Shown here one piece after another: positions 33,266 to 42,980 of a stretch of 64,000 nt of DNA (positions are counted from its first letter, which is position 1; each line of letters opens with the position of its first letter). The stretch spans positions 3,348,001-3,412,000 of the forward strand of contig NZ_CP138918.1 of the NCBI RefSeq assembly GCF_047123305.1, in the 5' to 3' direction. The stretch is from Thalassobius sp047123305 (GTDB taxonomy: Bacteria > Pseudomonadota > Alphaproteobacteria > Rhodobacterales > Rhodobacteraceae). The position numbers were made by a program, and so were the translations under genes. Below the pieces are notes generated by a model. The model was not told where the DNA came from. It saw nothing but the letters and a program-made list of their open reading frames with translations, and ran no database searches.

Positions 33266-35548
33266 CTATTCGGCCGCGGCAGTGGCAGCACTGTCGTCTT
33301 TGTCATTTTGGCCCTGACCCTCGGGGGCACTCAGCCCCAAACGGATCACAGCCATGGCACCGCAATGGGCGCCCTCTTCAAACGGTTCCGCATCATCAAG
33401 CAGCAGCGTACCGCCATGTTCTTCAATGATTTTCTTCACAATCGGCAGGCCAAGGCCGGTGCCTTCGCTGCGGGTTGTCACATAGGGCTCAAACAGCCGC
33501 GCGCGATCTTCCGGCAGGCCGATGCCGTTGTCGGAAATCCGGATCAATGCCCCTCGCCCGTCTTGCACCATGCCTACGCGGATCTGGCCCAGATGATCCA
33601 GGTCGTCTTGTTTTTGGCGATAGGTTTCAATGGCTTCACCGGCGTTCTTGATCAGGTTGGTCAACGCCTGTGAAATCATCGTGGCGTCCAGATCGGCCAA
33701 GATTTCCTCAGCTGGCAGATCGGCCACGATGCGCACATCTGGTTGTCCGGCCTGCTGTAGAACGACCGCATCCTGCACCAGCTTCACCAAATTTTCCGAG
33801 CGTCGCTCAGGCTCGGGCATCCGCGCAAACTTGGAAAACTCATCAACAATGCGCCGCAAGTCGTTGGTTTGGCGCACAATAACCTCTGTCAGCTGCGCCA
33901 GGCTGTCGGCATTATCCGCATCCAGATGCCGGCTGAACTTGCGTTTGATCCGCTCTGCCGACAGTTGAATGGGCGTCAGCGGGTTCTTGATCTCATGAGC
34001 AATGCGGCGCGCCACGTCACCCCAGGCCGCCATCCGCTGTGCCGCCACAAGGTCGCTCACATCGTCAAAGGCCACCACGTAGCCTTCGGTCGCACCATCC
34101 TCGCCAGCCCGGGTCGCCATACGCACCAGCAGATTTTCCAATCGGCCATTGCGGGTCACCTTGACCTCTTCCTGCACCGTTTCCAGCCCGTCCGCCTTCA
34201 GCCGCTCAAACAGCGCGGCAAATTCCGGCACCGCCACCGACAAGGCCAGTGTCGCGCGATCTTCATCCCAATCCAGCAGCCGTTCCGCCGAACGGTTCAC
34301 AAAGGTGACGCGCCCTTCATCATCCAGACCAACCACGCCAGAGGTCACTGAACTCAGCACCGAGTCAAACAGGCGGCGGCGCTTTTCGATCTGTTCGGTG
34401 TTCTCCAGCAATGTGGCGCGCTGCGCCTTCAACTGGCGGGTCATCTGGTTGAAATACCGCCCCAGCATGGCAATCTCATCGTCGCCCTCTTCTTCCAGAA
34501 CGCGGACATCCAGATCGCCTGCCCCGACGCGCTGCGCGGCGCCGGTTAGACGGCCCACAGGGCGTGACAGCCGTTCGGCAAACTGCAACCCAAGCCAGAT
34601 CGAGGCCAGGATCAGGATCACCGCAAAGCCTAGATAAATCAGGCCAAATTCAAACAGTACCCGGCCGCGTTCGCTTTCCAGCTGCTGATAGAACTGCGCG
34701 GTTTGTTTGGTGTCATCCAGCAGTCCCAAAAGCGCGCCATCAACCTCGCGGCTAATATAGAGATAGCGGTCAACAAATTCCGACAGCCGCACAATCGCGC
34801 GAAACTCATTGTTGGCCCAATCTTCGATGACCTGCACACCTTCGTCGCTTGCGGCCTGCAACACCTCAACAGAAGGCTGTTCGAAATCAAACAGATAACT
34901 ACGCTCGCCACGGGCGCGGATCTGGCCGGTGCCGTCGATCACATAGGCTTCTTTCAGCCCGCGCTGGATCTGCGCCTGCCCCTGCGCCAGCACAATCCGC
35001 ACATCCCCATCGGTCATGAAAAACGCGCCGCGACGGGACTGATCAATATGGGTCGCCAGCGCCGACAGGTCCAGCGTCAGGTCTCGCCGATGCTCTTCCT
35101 GATAGGCCTCGGCCGCTTCCAGAGAGGATCCAACAACCTGGCGCACCCGATCCGAAAACCAACCTTCCAGACCAATATTCACCGTCAAAGCCGCAAAGAT
35201 CGCCACCGAAACCGTGGGGATCAGCGCCAGAATTGCAAAGACACCGGTCAGCCGCAGGTGCAACCGTGACCCCGCAGACTTGGCCCGCCTTGCCGCTATC
35301 AACGCCACGATCCGTTGCAGCACCAAGGCCGCCACCAGCATGGCGTAGACAAAATCCGCCAGCAGGATCATCCGCAGGGCCTGTGACGAGGCGCCCTGGT
35401 CCAGCGGACCCAGCACAAGATAGGTCGCAATCACCAAAACCGGCGCCAGAACGACCACACAGAAGGTGGCCATATTCTGCACCTTCCGCTGCCGTCGCAA
35501 TCGGCTGATTTTCGCCCACGAGCGTTGTTGCTGTGTCCGGGAAGCCAC
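33266..35548 (-). CDS. ntrY: Sensor histidine kinase NtrY
   Basis: The 760-residue membrane kinase has several N-terminal transmembrane segments (about 25-120 and near 300-325) around a periplasmic region, a HAMP domain (RLSRPVGRLTGAAQRVGAGD), a PAS domain (VLSSVTSGVVGLDDEGRVTF), the phospho-acceptor H518 in RRIAHEIKNPLTPIQLS, and N, G1 and G2 boxes (LTNLIKNAGEAIE; DNGIGLP; GTGLGLPIVKKI). It senses nitrogen or redox state and phosphorylates NtrX. It follows ntrC after 100 bp. Confidence 0.96.
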   Translation of the reverse strand: MASRTQQQRSWAKISRLRRQRKVQNMATFCVVVLAPVLVIATYLVLGPLDQGASSQALRMILLADFVYAMLVAALVLQRIVALIAARRAKSAGSRLHLRLTGVFAILALIPTVSVAIFAALTVNIGLEGWFSDRVRQVVGSSLEAAEAYQEEHRRDLTLDLSALATHIDQSRRGAFFMTDGDVRIVLAQGQAQIQRGLKEAYVIDGTGQIRARGERSYLFDFEQPSVEVLQAASDEGVQVIEDWANNEFRAIVRLSEFVDRYLYISREVDGALLGLLDDTKQTAQFYQQLESERGRVLFEFGLIYLGFAVILILASIWLGLQFAERLSRPVGRLTGAAQRVGAGDLDVRVLEEEGDDEIAMLGRYFNQMTRQLKAQRATLLENTEQIEKRRRLFDSVLSSVTSGVVGLDDEGRVTFVNRSAERLLDWDEDRATLALSVAVPEFAALFERLKADGLETVQEEVKVTRNGRLENLLVRMATRAGEDGATEGYVVAFDDVSDLVAAQRMAAWGDVARRIAHEIKNPLTPIQLSAERIKRKFSRHLDADNADSLAQLTEVIVRQTNDLRRIVDEFSKFARMPEPERRSENLVKLVQDAVVLQQAGQPDVRIVADLPAEEILADLDATMISQALTNLIKNAGEAIETYRQKQDDLDHLGQIRVGMVQDGRGALIRISDNGIGLPEDRARLFEPYVTTRSEGTGLGLPIVKKIIEEHGGTLLLDDAEPFEEGAHCGAMAVIRLGLSAPEGQGQNDKDDSAATAAAE

Positions 35549-35648
35549 CCGACGCCCTCTTCCTGATGTGTCGCTTGACGCGACTTACCGCATTATTTGG
35601 GGGTCAAACCGACGAATTAGGCCGATTTGCCACGCTTCTGTTGCGGTT

Positions 35649-37016
35649 TTACATCAACTTGCGGCGCCGTGTCACGTTAATATCCAGATCGGTGATCTTC
35701 TTACGCAGCGTATTGCGGTTGATGCCCAAAAGGTCCGCGCATTTTGCCTGATTGCCGCCGGTCGCTTCCAGCGCAATTTCAATCAGCGGCAGTTCCACCT
35801 CGCGCAGGATCCGGGCATAGAGCCCCGGCGGCGGCAGCATCGCCCCATGCAGGTCAAAGTAGCGACGCAAATGACGCCCGACCGAGGCCGAGAGTTTTTC
35901 GGTATCACCACCGCCCAGCACCGGCTCCATCTCGGGCTGGTTTCCCAGCACCATCTCCACCTCAGAACGGCTGATTTCCTCCACCCGACTGGTCAGCACC
36001 AGACGGCGCACCGCGTGTTCCAGCTGACGGACATTGCCGGGCCAGCTGTAGGTCCGCATCAGTTCCATCGCCTCCTCCGACAGGCGGCGTGACGGTTGTC
36101 CGTCCCGTTCGGCCCGCAACAGGAAATGTTCGGCCAGCAGCGGAATATCCTCCACCCGTTCGCGCAGCGACGGCACCATCAGGGTGGCGCCACTGAGACG
36201 GTAATAGAGATCCTGCCGGATGCCGCCACGATCCAGAGCCTCGGTCAGATCGGTCTGGCTGGTCGCCATGAACCGTGGCACGTGGTCGCCGGGGTTGTCG
36301 ATCATCCGCACAATCCGCGCCTGCACCTCGGCGTCAACATCGCCGATTTCATCAATCAGCAAGGTGCCGCCTTTGACCCGCGCCAAAATCCGTGCCGGCC
36401 CTTCGATGTCCTGCAGATCCGTGGCCGTGATGGTCACAAACGGCAAGGTGCGCCGATCCGAGAAGTCGTGAATAGCACGTGCGATCAGAGACTTACCCGT
36501 CCCACTTTCACCAGCTATCAGAACCGGCAGATCGGTATTCATCACCCGCGCCACCAGACGGTAAAGCGATTGCATCGCAGGCGTGCGCCCCACCAGCGGC
36601 AGTTCGTCGGGGCGTTCCTTCTCCTCGGGCTGGACACTTGGGGTAGCGCGTTGGCGCTGCTCCAGCGCCTTGGCCGTGCGCTTCATCAGGTCAGGCAGAT
36701 CGAAAGGTTTGGGCAGGTAGTCGTAGGCCTCGGCCTCAGCGGCCTGAATGGCGGTCATGATGGTGTTCTGGGCCGAGATGACAATCACTGGCAGCCCGGG
36801 CCGGTCTTCGGCAATTTTTGGAAGCATTTCCAAACCGTTACCGTCCGGCATGACCACATCCGAGATCACAACATCGCCCTTGCCTTCGCCCACCCAGCGC
36901 ATCAGCGTCGTCAGCGAGGAGGTGGCATGCACCTTACAGCCCGCACGGGTCAGCGCCTGGGTCAGAACGGTGCGGATCGTGCGGTCATCATCCGCGACAA
37001 GAACGGTGCCATCCAT
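35649..37016 (-). CDS. ntrC: Nitrogen regulation response regulator NtrC (GAFTGA-less)
   Basis: The 455-residue protein has a receiver domain with Asp53 (VVISDVVMPDGNG), an AAA+ domain with Walker A GESGTGKS (169-176) and GGTLLIDEIGD near 217-226, and a Fis-type HTH (NQAKCADLLGINRNTLRKKI). The segment between Walker A and B is only about 45 residues and lacks the GAFTGA loop used to contact sigma-54. Rhodobacter capsulatus NtrC has the same deletion and activates sigma-70 polymerase, so this protein probably does too. It lies 3 bp after ntrB. Confidence 0.96.
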   Translation of the reverse strand: MDGTVLVADDDRTIRTVLTQALTRAGCKVHATSSLTTLMRWVGEGKGDVVISDVVMPDGNGLEMLPKIAEDRPGLPVIVISAQNTIMTAIQAAEAEAYDYLPKPFDLPDLMKRTAKALEQRQRATPSVQPEEKERPDELPLVGRTPAMQSLYRLVARVMNTDLPVLIAGESGTGKSLIARAIHDFSDRRTLPFVTITATDLQDIEGPARILARVKGGTLLIDEIGDVDAEVQARIVRMIDNPGDHVPRFMATSQTDLTEALDRGGIRQDLYYRLSGATLMVPSLRERVEDIPLLAEHFLLRAERDGQPSRRLSEEAMELMRTYSWPGNVRQLEHAVRRLVLTSRVEEISRSEVEMVLGNQPEMEPVLGGGDTEKLSASVGRHLRRYFDLHGAMLPPPGLYARILREVELPLIEIALEATGGNQAKCADLLGINRNTLRKKITDLDINVTRRRKLM

Positions 37017-37019
37017 CGG

Positions 37020-38105
37020 TTAACTCTCCTTTTTCACACGCCGTTTCGGCGCCTCTGCCAGGGGCAGCGATAGTTTAAAGACCGTCCGGCCGGGGACCGA
37101 GTCCACCGAGATCCAGCCGTTGTGGTCGGATATGATTTTGCTGACCAGCGCCAGCCCCAGCCCGGTGCCGTTTTCGCGGCCCGACACAAAGGGGTCAAAG
37201 ACGTCGCCCTTGATGTCATCCGGCAGGCCCGGCCCGTCGTCGATGATTTCGATCTGCAGCGGCAGCGATTGGCCGGTGCCATCAGCGCGGCGCAGCCGGA
37301 AGGAATGCTCATAGAAGGTGTGCAAACGGATGGAACCACCCGCCTTATCAGAGGCTTCCGAGGCGTTCTTCAACAGGTTGAGCACCACCTGCAGCAGCTG
37401 ATCCGGATCCCCCAGCGCCAGAGGCAGCGAGGGGTCGTAATCTTCCACGATCTTCATATGCGCGCCAAATCCCAGCAGAGCCGAGCGGCGCGCCTTGTCC
37501 AGCACATCGTGAATATTGACCTCCAGCCTGTCAGGTTCGGACAGGTTGCCGAACTGCTCGACCTGCTCCAGCAGTTTCACGATGCGACGGCTTTCTTCGA
37601 CAATCAGGTCGGTCAGCTCCAGGTCTTCTGGCGCAAGGTTCATCGACAACAGCTGCGCGGCGCCGGTGATACCTGCCAGCGGGTTCTTGATCTCATGCGC
37701 CAGCATTTCGGCCATGCCAATGGCAGATTTGGCAGCGGATTTCACCGAATTGCTCTGCGTCATCCGCCCCGCCAGCTCACGCGGCGAAATCAAGAAGATC
37801 ATCTGCCCCGATCCCCCCTGCAACGGAGCAATCTGCAGATTGCAATGCAGCGGCGCGCGGCTACCGGTGCCGACATCCACATCGTTCACAAACAGCGGTG
37901 AATTGCTGGCACGGGCACGCTCAAACGCCTCTTCCAGCGGGGCATCCACCATGATGCGGTCCCAGACCGGATCGCCGATGATCGATTTGGCTGAGGCGTT
38001 CAGGAACCCTTCGGCAGCCGAGTTGATGTCGGCGATACAATCGTTCTGGTCGATCAGAACGCCGGGGATCGGCAACGAGGACCAGATGTTCAGATCTACA
38101 CTCAT
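37020..38105 (-). CDS. ntrB: Nitrogen sensor kinase NtrB
   Basis: The 361-residue cytoplasmic histidine kinase has an N-terminal PAS domain (PIPGVLIDQNDCIADINSAA), the H-box with H137 in MLAHEIKNPLAGITGAAQ, and the N, G1, G2 boxes (NLLKNASEAS; DDGPGLP; ENGTGLGLALVSKI). With PII proteins it phosphorylates or dephosphorylates NtrC according to nitrogen status. Its start overlaps the dusB stop by ATGA and ntrC follows 3 bp later, giving the nifR3-ntrB-ntrC operon of alphaproteobacteria. Confidence 0.97.
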   Translation of the reverse strand: MSVDLNIWSSLPIPGVLIDQNDCIADINSAAEGFLNASAKSIIGDPVWDRIMVDAPLEEAFERARASNSPLFVNDVDVGTGSRAPLHCNLQIAPLQGGSGQMIFLISPRELAGRMTQSNSVKSAAKSAIGMAEMLAHEIKNPLAGITGAAQLLSMNLAPEDLELTDLIVEESRRIVKLLEQVEQFGNLSEPDRLEVNIHDVLDKARRSALLGFGAHMKIVEDYDPSLPLALGDPDQLLQVVLNLLKNASEASDKAGGSIRLHTFYEHSFRLRRADGTGQSLPLQIEIIDDGPGLPDDIKGDVFDPFVSGRENGTGLGLALVSKIISDHNGWISVDSVPGRTVFKLSLPLAEAPKRRVKKES

Positions 38106-39082
38106 GCCGCCTCCTCGGGGTTGAGGATCGCCTCTGGCAGCAGCGCAATCACGCGGGCGGGGTCTTTTTCGGTCAGCACCGCGCGGCGTTTGGTTGGGCC
38201 GGTGCCCGCCTCATCCATATACCAGCCCAGGTGTTTGCGCGCGACACGCAGCCCCAGATCCAGCCCGTAGAACTCCAGCATCGCCTCGTAATGGGCGACA
38301 ATCATATCGGTCAACGCAGTGCCGGTTGGGGCCTCTGGCGCTTCGGTGCCATAAAGCTCGGCGGCAACCTGCGCCAGCAGCCAAGGCCGGCCCTGCGCAC
38401 CTCGGCCGATCATTACCCCGTCCGCGCCTGACAGTTTCAACGCCTGCCGTGCGTCGGCAGCCGAACAGATGTCGCCATTGGCAATCACCGGAATGTCCAC
38501 CGCCTGTTTCACCCGGTTGATCGCTGCCCAATCTGCGCGGCCTTTGTAGAACTGACAGCGGGTGCGCCCGTGGATGGTGATCATCTGGATGCCCGCCGCC
38601 TCGGCCCGTTTGGCCAGCTCTGGCGCGTTCAACAGGTGGTCATCCCAGCCCAACCGCGTTTTGAGCGTCACCGGCAGGTCCACCGCCTCCACCACCGCTT
38701 CGATCAGTGTCAGCGCGTGATCGAGATCTTTCAGCAACGCCGAGCCCGAGTAGCCGTTGACCACTTTCTTGGCGGGACAGCCCATGTTGATGTCGATGAT
38801 CTGGGCACCGTTGTCCTCAACAATTTTGGCGGCCAGCGCCATCCATGAGGCCTCGCGCCCTGCCAGCTGCACAGCCGTGTTGACCTTGTCAAAGCCCAGC
38901 TCGGCCTTTTCGCGCACGCCGGGTTTGGCCTGCACCATTTCCTGAGAGGCCACCATTTCACTGACCACCAGCCCCGCCCCAAAGCGCGACACCAGATCGC
39001 GGAACGGCAGGTCGGTAATCCCGGCCAGCGGGGCCAGAAAGACAGGAGAGGTGATGGTTTTATCTGCAAGCCGCAATGGCAT
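38102..39082 (-). CDS. dusB: tRNA-dihydrouridine synthase
   Basis: The 326-residue FMN enzyme reduces uridine to dihydrouridine in tRNA D-loops. It shows the TIM-barrel start VFLAPLAGITDLPFRDLVSRFG, the catalytic cysteine in INMGCPAKKV, the substrate-binding RTRCQFYKG-type segment and ADGVMIGRGAQGRPW. It is the historic nifR3 gene, first of the dusB-ntrB-ntrC operon, and diverges from ispDF across about 214 bp in which no clear operator was seen. Confidence 0.96.
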   Translation of the reverse strand: MPLRLADKTITSPVFLAPLAGITDLPFRDLVSRFGAGLVVSEMVASQEMVQAKPGVREKAELGFDKVNTAVQLAGREASWMALAAKIVEDNGAQIIDINMGCPAKKVVNGYSGSALLKDLDHALTLIEAVVEAVDLPVTLKTRLGWDDHLLNAPELAKRAEAAGIQMITIHGRTRCQFYKGRADWAAINRVKQAVDIPVIANGDICSAADARQALKLSGADGVMIGRGAQGRPWLLAQVAAELYGTEAPEAPTGTALTDMIVAHYEAMLEFYGLDLGLRVARKHLGWYMDEAGTGPTKRRAVLTEKDPARVIALLPEAILNPEEAA

Positions 39083-39296
39083 GGCTGCTTAATCCTTGTG
39101 CGTTACTCTCTGGCTAGACCAGAGTTTGTGGGGTCATCAATGAATGCCGCTACGTTTTTAACCGCCCCAATGTCAATTGCCTATTTTTTAGGCATTCGCC
39201 TTCGAAGCGGGCGGGGCGTTGCCCTTACCCGCTGCACGGCCTAAGGAAGTAGGCAAGTGAACCGCTGTTTCCCCTAGTCCCCAGACGGAGAGGCCC

Positions 39297-40454
39297 ATGA
39301 CCACAGCCGCCCTGATTGTTGCCGCCGGACGTGGCACCCGCGCCGGTGCCGGTGCGCCGAAGCAATGGCGCCCCTTGGCAGGTCGTCGGGTGGCGGATTG
39401 GACGCTCACCGCGCTGGTCGAGCATCCAGAGGTGGATCAGGTGATGGTGGTTGTGCATCCCGATGATGTGGCGCAATTGGCCGACTGGTCCAGCCACCCC
39501 AAAGTTCGACACTGTTTTGGCGGTGCAACGCGGGATCAATCGGTGCAAAACGGGTTGCAGGCTTTGGAAGGCTTCGGTCCGCGCAAGGTGCTGGTGCATG
39601 ACGTGGCCCGCCCGTGCCTATCGGCAAGTCTAATCAGCGATTTGATTGCCACGCTCGACAGCTATGCGGGGGCTGCGCCGGGGGTGGAGGTTGTGGACGC
39701 TCTGTGGCGCGGGCAGGATGGCTCCGTTGCCGGTGTGCAGGACCGCAGCGCGCTTTATCGCGCCCAGACACCGCAGGCCTTCCGATTTGATGCCCTGCTG
39801 GCCGCCCACCGCGCTCATATCGGCGGGGCTGCCGATGACGTGGAGGTGGCGCGCGCCCACGGGCTTGACGTTGCCATCATTGCAGGAGAGGAAACGAACC
39901 TGAAAATCACCCGGCCCGGCGATTTTGCCCGCGCCGAAGAAATCCTGCAAAAGCAGAGCAAGAAGGAAGAGCATATGGATATCCGTCTGGGCAATGGCTA
40001 CGACGTGCACCGGTTCGGCGACGGCGATCACGTGATCCTGTGCGGCGTAAAGATCCCGCACGGGCGCGGGCTGCAGGGCCATTCGGATGCGGATGTGGGC
40101 ATGCATGCGGTGACCGATGCGCTTTATGGCGCCATGGCTGAAGGCGACATTGGCCGTCACTTCCCGCCGTCGGACCCGCAATGGAAAGGTGCAGCCAGCG
40201 AGATTTTCCTGAAACACGCGGCTGATTTGGCCCAATCCAAAGGCTACACCATCTCCAACGTCGACTGCACATTGGTCTGCGAATACCCCAAGGTCGGCCC
40301 TCATGCCGAGGCAATGATGACGGAAATGGCGCGGATCATGGGGATGGCGCGGGACCGCGTGTCGATCAAGGCCACCACCTCGGAACGGCTGGGGTTCACC
40401 GGCCGCGAAGAAGGCATCGCCGCCATTGCCACCGCAACCCTGATCAAGGTGTGA
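39297..40454 (+). CDS. ispDF: Bifunctional IspD/IspF isoprenoid enzyme
   Basis: The 385-residue fusion carries CDP-ME synthase (IspD, about 1-215: ALIVAAGRGTRAG, PKQWRPLAGR, VHDVARPCLS) and MEcPP synthase (IspF, from about Met227: IRLGNGYDVHRFG with metal ligands D236 and H238, LQGHSDADVGMHAVTDAL, TTSERLGFTGR) joined by a short linker. The pair performs two non-consecutive steps of the MEP pathway. The fusion is usual in alphaproteobacteria. pgpA follows by 4 bp, so ispDF-pgpA-cinA appears to be an operon. Confidence 0.97.
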   Translation: MTTAALIVAAGRGTRAGAGAPKQWRPLAGRRVADWTLTALVEHPEVDQVMVVVHPDDVAQLADWSSHPKVRHCFGGATRDQSVQNGLQALEGFGPRKVLVHDVARPCLSASLISDLIATLDSYAGAAPGVEVVDALWRGQDGSVAGVQDRSALYRAQTPQAFRFDALLAAHRAHIGGAADDVEVARAHGLDVAIIAGEETNLKITRPGDFARAEEILQKQSKKEEHMDIRLGNGYDVHRFGDGDHVILCGVKIPHGRGLQGHSDADVGMHAVTDALYGAMAEGDIGRHFPPSDPQWKGAASEIFLKHAADLAQSKGYTISNVDCTLVCEYPKVGPHAEAMMTEMARIMGMARDRVSIKATTSERLGFTGREEGIAAIATATLIKV

Positions 40455-40458
40455 GACC

Positions 40459-40950
40459 ATGACCAAGCTGATCGCAACCTTCTTCTATTCCGGCCTAATG
40501 CGCCCGGCCCCCGGCACCTGGGGATCACTGGCCGCCCTACCCGCTGCCGCATTGCTGTTCTGGCTGGGCGGCTTGACCCTGTTCCTGATCGCCATTCCCA
40601 CGGTGTTCCTGCTGGGCTGGTGGGCCACGGCGGAGGAAACCCGGGGCAAAGACGATCATGACCCCTCAGAAATTGTGATTGATGAGGTTGCGGGCCAGTG
40701 GATTGCCCTGGTGCCGGTGCTGATCGGCGTCACCCATTCCGGTACAGGCATGCTGGCGCTCTGGCCCGGTTGGCTCACGGCCTTTGTGTTCTTCCGCCTG
40801 TTTGACATCACCAAACTCGGCCCCATCGGCTGGGCTGACCGGCGCGGCGATGCGCTGGGGGTGATGCTGGACGATGTGATTGCGGGTGTCTTTGCAGCCA
40901 TTGTTGTCCTGAATGCCGCATGGGTCAGCCACGGGATGCTGGGCCTGTGA
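40459..40950 (+). CDS. pgpA: Phosphatidylglycerophosphatase A
   Basis: The 163-residue inner-membrane enzyme removes phosphate from phosphatidylglycerol phosphate. The N-terminal GLMRPAPGTWGSLAALPAA, the acidic cluster KDDHDPSEIVIDEVAGQWIAL and FDITKLGPIGWADR...GDALGVMLDDVIAG are characteristic, with about four hydrophobic segments. It lies 4 bp after ispDF and overlaps the next gene at GTGA. Confidence 0.95.
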   Translation: MTKLIATFFYSGLMRPAPGTWGSLAALPAAALLFWLGGLTLFLIAIPTVFLLGWWATAEETRGKDDHDPSEIVIDEVAGQWIALVPVLIGVTHSGTGMLALWPGWLTAFVFFRLFDITKLGPIGWADRRGDALGVMLDDVIAGVFAAIVVLNAAWVSHGMLGL

Positions 40951-41432
40951 TCGCCGAGGCCGCATCCCACGCCGCGCTGGACGCGCTGAAGGCGCGCGGC
41001 TGGATGGCCTCCGCGGCCGAGAGCTGTACAGGTGGCATGGTAATGGCGGCGCTGACTGACATCGCTGGCTCCTCAGCCGTCGTGGACCGCGGTTTTGTCA
41101 CCTACACAAATGCCGCCAAGATGCAGATGCTGGGCGTCGCCTCAGAAACGCTCGCAAACCACGGCGCTGTGTCAGAACAGGTGGCCCGCGAAATGGCCGA
41201 AGGGGCGCTCGCCAACTCTGACGCGCAAGTGGCGGTTGCCATCACCGGTATCGCAGGCCCTGGCGGCTCCGAACACAAACCCGAAGGCCGCGTCTGTTTT
41301 GGACTGGCTGTTGAGGGCCGCGAAACTCAGACGGAAACCATCGAGTTTGGCGCGCGGGGCCGTGCGCAGGTCCGCCAGGCCGCCGCCCTGAAAGCGATCA
41401 ATCTGCTGCAAATTGCGGCAAATACGGTGTGA
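40947..41432 (+). CDS. CinA C-terminal domain protein, nicotinamide-nucleotide amidase
   Basis: The 161-residue protein has the stand-alone CinA/PncC domain: AAESCTGGMVMAALTDIAGSS with the likely nucleophilic serine in ESCTGG, GFVTYTNAAKMQMLGV and VAITGIAGPGGSEHKPEG. It deamidates nicotinamide mononucleotide in NAD recycling. The start is GTG 40947, overlapping the pgpA stop (GTGA); the frame could also start at ATG 40920 inside pgpA, but the coupled GTG is more economical. There is no N-terminal molybdopterin-like CinA domain. Confidence 0.9.
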   Translation: MIAEAASHAALDALKARGWMASAAESCTGGMVMAALTDIAGSSAVVDRGFVTYTNAAKMQMLGVASETLANHGAVSEQVAREMAEGALANSDAQVAVAITGIAGPGGSEHKPEGRVCFGLAVEGRETQTETIEFGARGRAQVRQAAALKAINLLQIAANTV

Positions 41433-41585
41433 CCGCAATTTAGGCATACGCCCAAATTTTCCGCATAAATTTTACGCACTTTACAAAACGGGTGTTTTTT
41501 CACCAGTTTTTTGACCCTCTGCTGTTTTCTTTTGCGCCCGTTCTGAAATGCCTGCCCCTCAAATGGGAACGGAAGGAACGGAAAC

Positions 41586-42764
41586 ATGAACGGAGCGGAT
41601 ACCGCCTGGATCATCGTCGCAACAGCTCTGGTGCTGTTCATGACACTGCCCGGACTGGCGCTGTTTTACGGCGGTTTGGTGCGGGCACGAAATGTGCTGA
41701 GCGTCTTTATGCATTGCTACGCCATCGCTTGTTTGATGAGCGTTTTGTGGTTTGTCGCAGGCTACTCGATCGCCTTTGGCGACGGTGGCGCCTATTGGGG
41801 CGGGCTGGGCAAGATGTTCCTCGGCGGCATCACCGCCGACACCCTGTCCGGCAACCTGCCCGAAGTGCTGTTCTTCGCCTTCCAGATGACCTTTGCCATC
41901 ATCACCCCGGCGCTGATCGTCGGTGCATATGTAGAGCGGATCGGCTTTGCCTTTGTGCTGATCTTCTCAGCGCTTTGGATGCTGTTTGTCTATGCGCCTG
42001 TCACCCATTGGATCTGGGGCGGCGGCTTCCTGGCGGATGGCGGAATTTTTGGCGAAACCGGTGTAAAAGATTTTGCTGGCGGCATCGTGGTGCACGAAAC
42101 CGCAGGGATCGCGGCGCTGGTGCTGGCCGTCATGCTGGGTGCACGCAAAAACCAGACCACCCCGCCGCACAACCCCGGTTACGTGATGATCGGTGCCTCG
42201 ATGCTGTGGGTCGGCTGGTTCGGCTTCAACGGCGGCTCGCAGCTGGCCGCAGATGGCGGTGCGGCCATGGCGCTGACCGTGACGCATATCTCGGCCGCCA
42301 CTGCTTCGCTGACCTGGGCCGCCTGGGAATGGGTCAAATACGGCAAGGCCTCGCTGGTGGGCCTGGTCACCGGCACCATTGCGGGCCTCGCTTCGATCAC
42401 CCCGGCTTCCGGCTTTGTCGGCCCGGTCGAAGCGCTGATCATCGGCGCGGTTGCTGGGATCCTGTGCCAGGAAGCGGTCAACCTGATCCGCAACAAGGTC
42501 AAGATCGACGACACGCTGGATGTCTTTGCGGTGCACGGCGTCGGCGGCATCTTCGGCACCATCATGATCGCCGCCTTTGGCGCTGGCTCCTGGGCCGCAC
42601 AGCTGGGCAGCCTGGTGATCGTGGGTGTCTTCACACTGGTGATGTCGGTGGTAATTGCCAAGCTTGTCGCGCTGATCACCCCGCTGAGGGTAGACGCCGA
42701 GACCGAGGTCAACGGGCTGGACCTGATGGCCCACGGCGAACGCGCCTACGACCACTCGTCCTAA
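41586..42764 (+). CDS. amtB: Ammonium transporter
   Basis: The 392-residue membrane protein has eleven helices of the Amt/Rh family with DTAWIIVATALVLFMTLPGL at the start, the conserved FYGGLVRARNVLS, AGYSIAFG, VHETAGIAALVLAVMLGAR (first twin histidine) and VHGVGGIFGTI (second twin histidine). It conducts ammonium in a trimer and is normally gated by GlnK, but no glnK gene adjoins it. Upstream 150 bp are T-rich with no clear NtrC site. A UUCG-loop terminator follows. Confidence 0.96.
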   Translation: MNGADTAWIIVATALVLFMTLPGLALFYGGLVRARNVLSVFMHCYAIACLMSVLWFVAGYSIAFGDGGAYWGGLGKMFLGGITADTLSGNLPEVLFFAFQMTFAIITPALIVGAYVERIGFAFVLIFSALWMLFVYAPVTHWIWGGGFLADGGIFGETGVKDFAGGIVVHETAGIAALVLAVMLGARKNQTTPPHNPGYVMIGASMLWVGWFGFNGGSQLAADGGAAMALTVTHISAATASLTWAAWEWVKYGKASLVGLVTGTIAGLASITPASGFVGPVEALIIGAVAGILCQEAVNLIRNKVKIDDTLDVFAVHGVGGIFGTIMIAAFGAGSWAAQLGSLVIVGVFTLVMSVVIAKLVALITPLRVDAETEVNGLDLMAHGERAYDHSS

Positions 42765-42848
42765 CGCATCCACGAACGGATCTAGCTTCCACTCGCCTAC
42801 GGTGCTGCCCGGTTTCTCTCGCAGCACCTCCCCGGGGCGAAGCACCTG

Positions 42849-42875
42849 AGCGGGCCTTTCGAGGCCCGCTTTTTT
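42849..42875 (+). terminator. Intrinsic terminator of amtB
   Basis: AGCGGGCCT and AGGCCCGCT form a perfect 9-bp stem closed by a TTCG tetraloop, followed by TTTTT. Confidence 0.92.
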
Positions 42876-42922
42876 GAGAATGATGGTGAGCTTGGAACAG
42901 GCAAAATGTGCGGAGGCGTGGA

Positions 42923-42965
42923 GTTCGCAGGCGAACACACCATTCGAAACAACGAACTTCGTTGT
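42923..42965. repeat. Two adjacent short dyads
   Basis: GTTCGC-ag-GCGAAC (42923-42936) and ACAACGAA-c-TTCGTTGT (42949-42965) lie close together between the amtB terminator and the attC-like site. Both are perfect. Their role is unknown; they may mark an insertion edge. Confidence 0.45.
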
Positions 42966-42980
42966 CGAAGCCGCACTCAA

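Noticed and set aside
41433..41585. NtrC binding site or GlnK gene upstream of amtB
   Set aside because: The only dyad, GGTG-N6-CACC, has the halves reversed relative to the NtrC consensus, and no PII-like frame is present.
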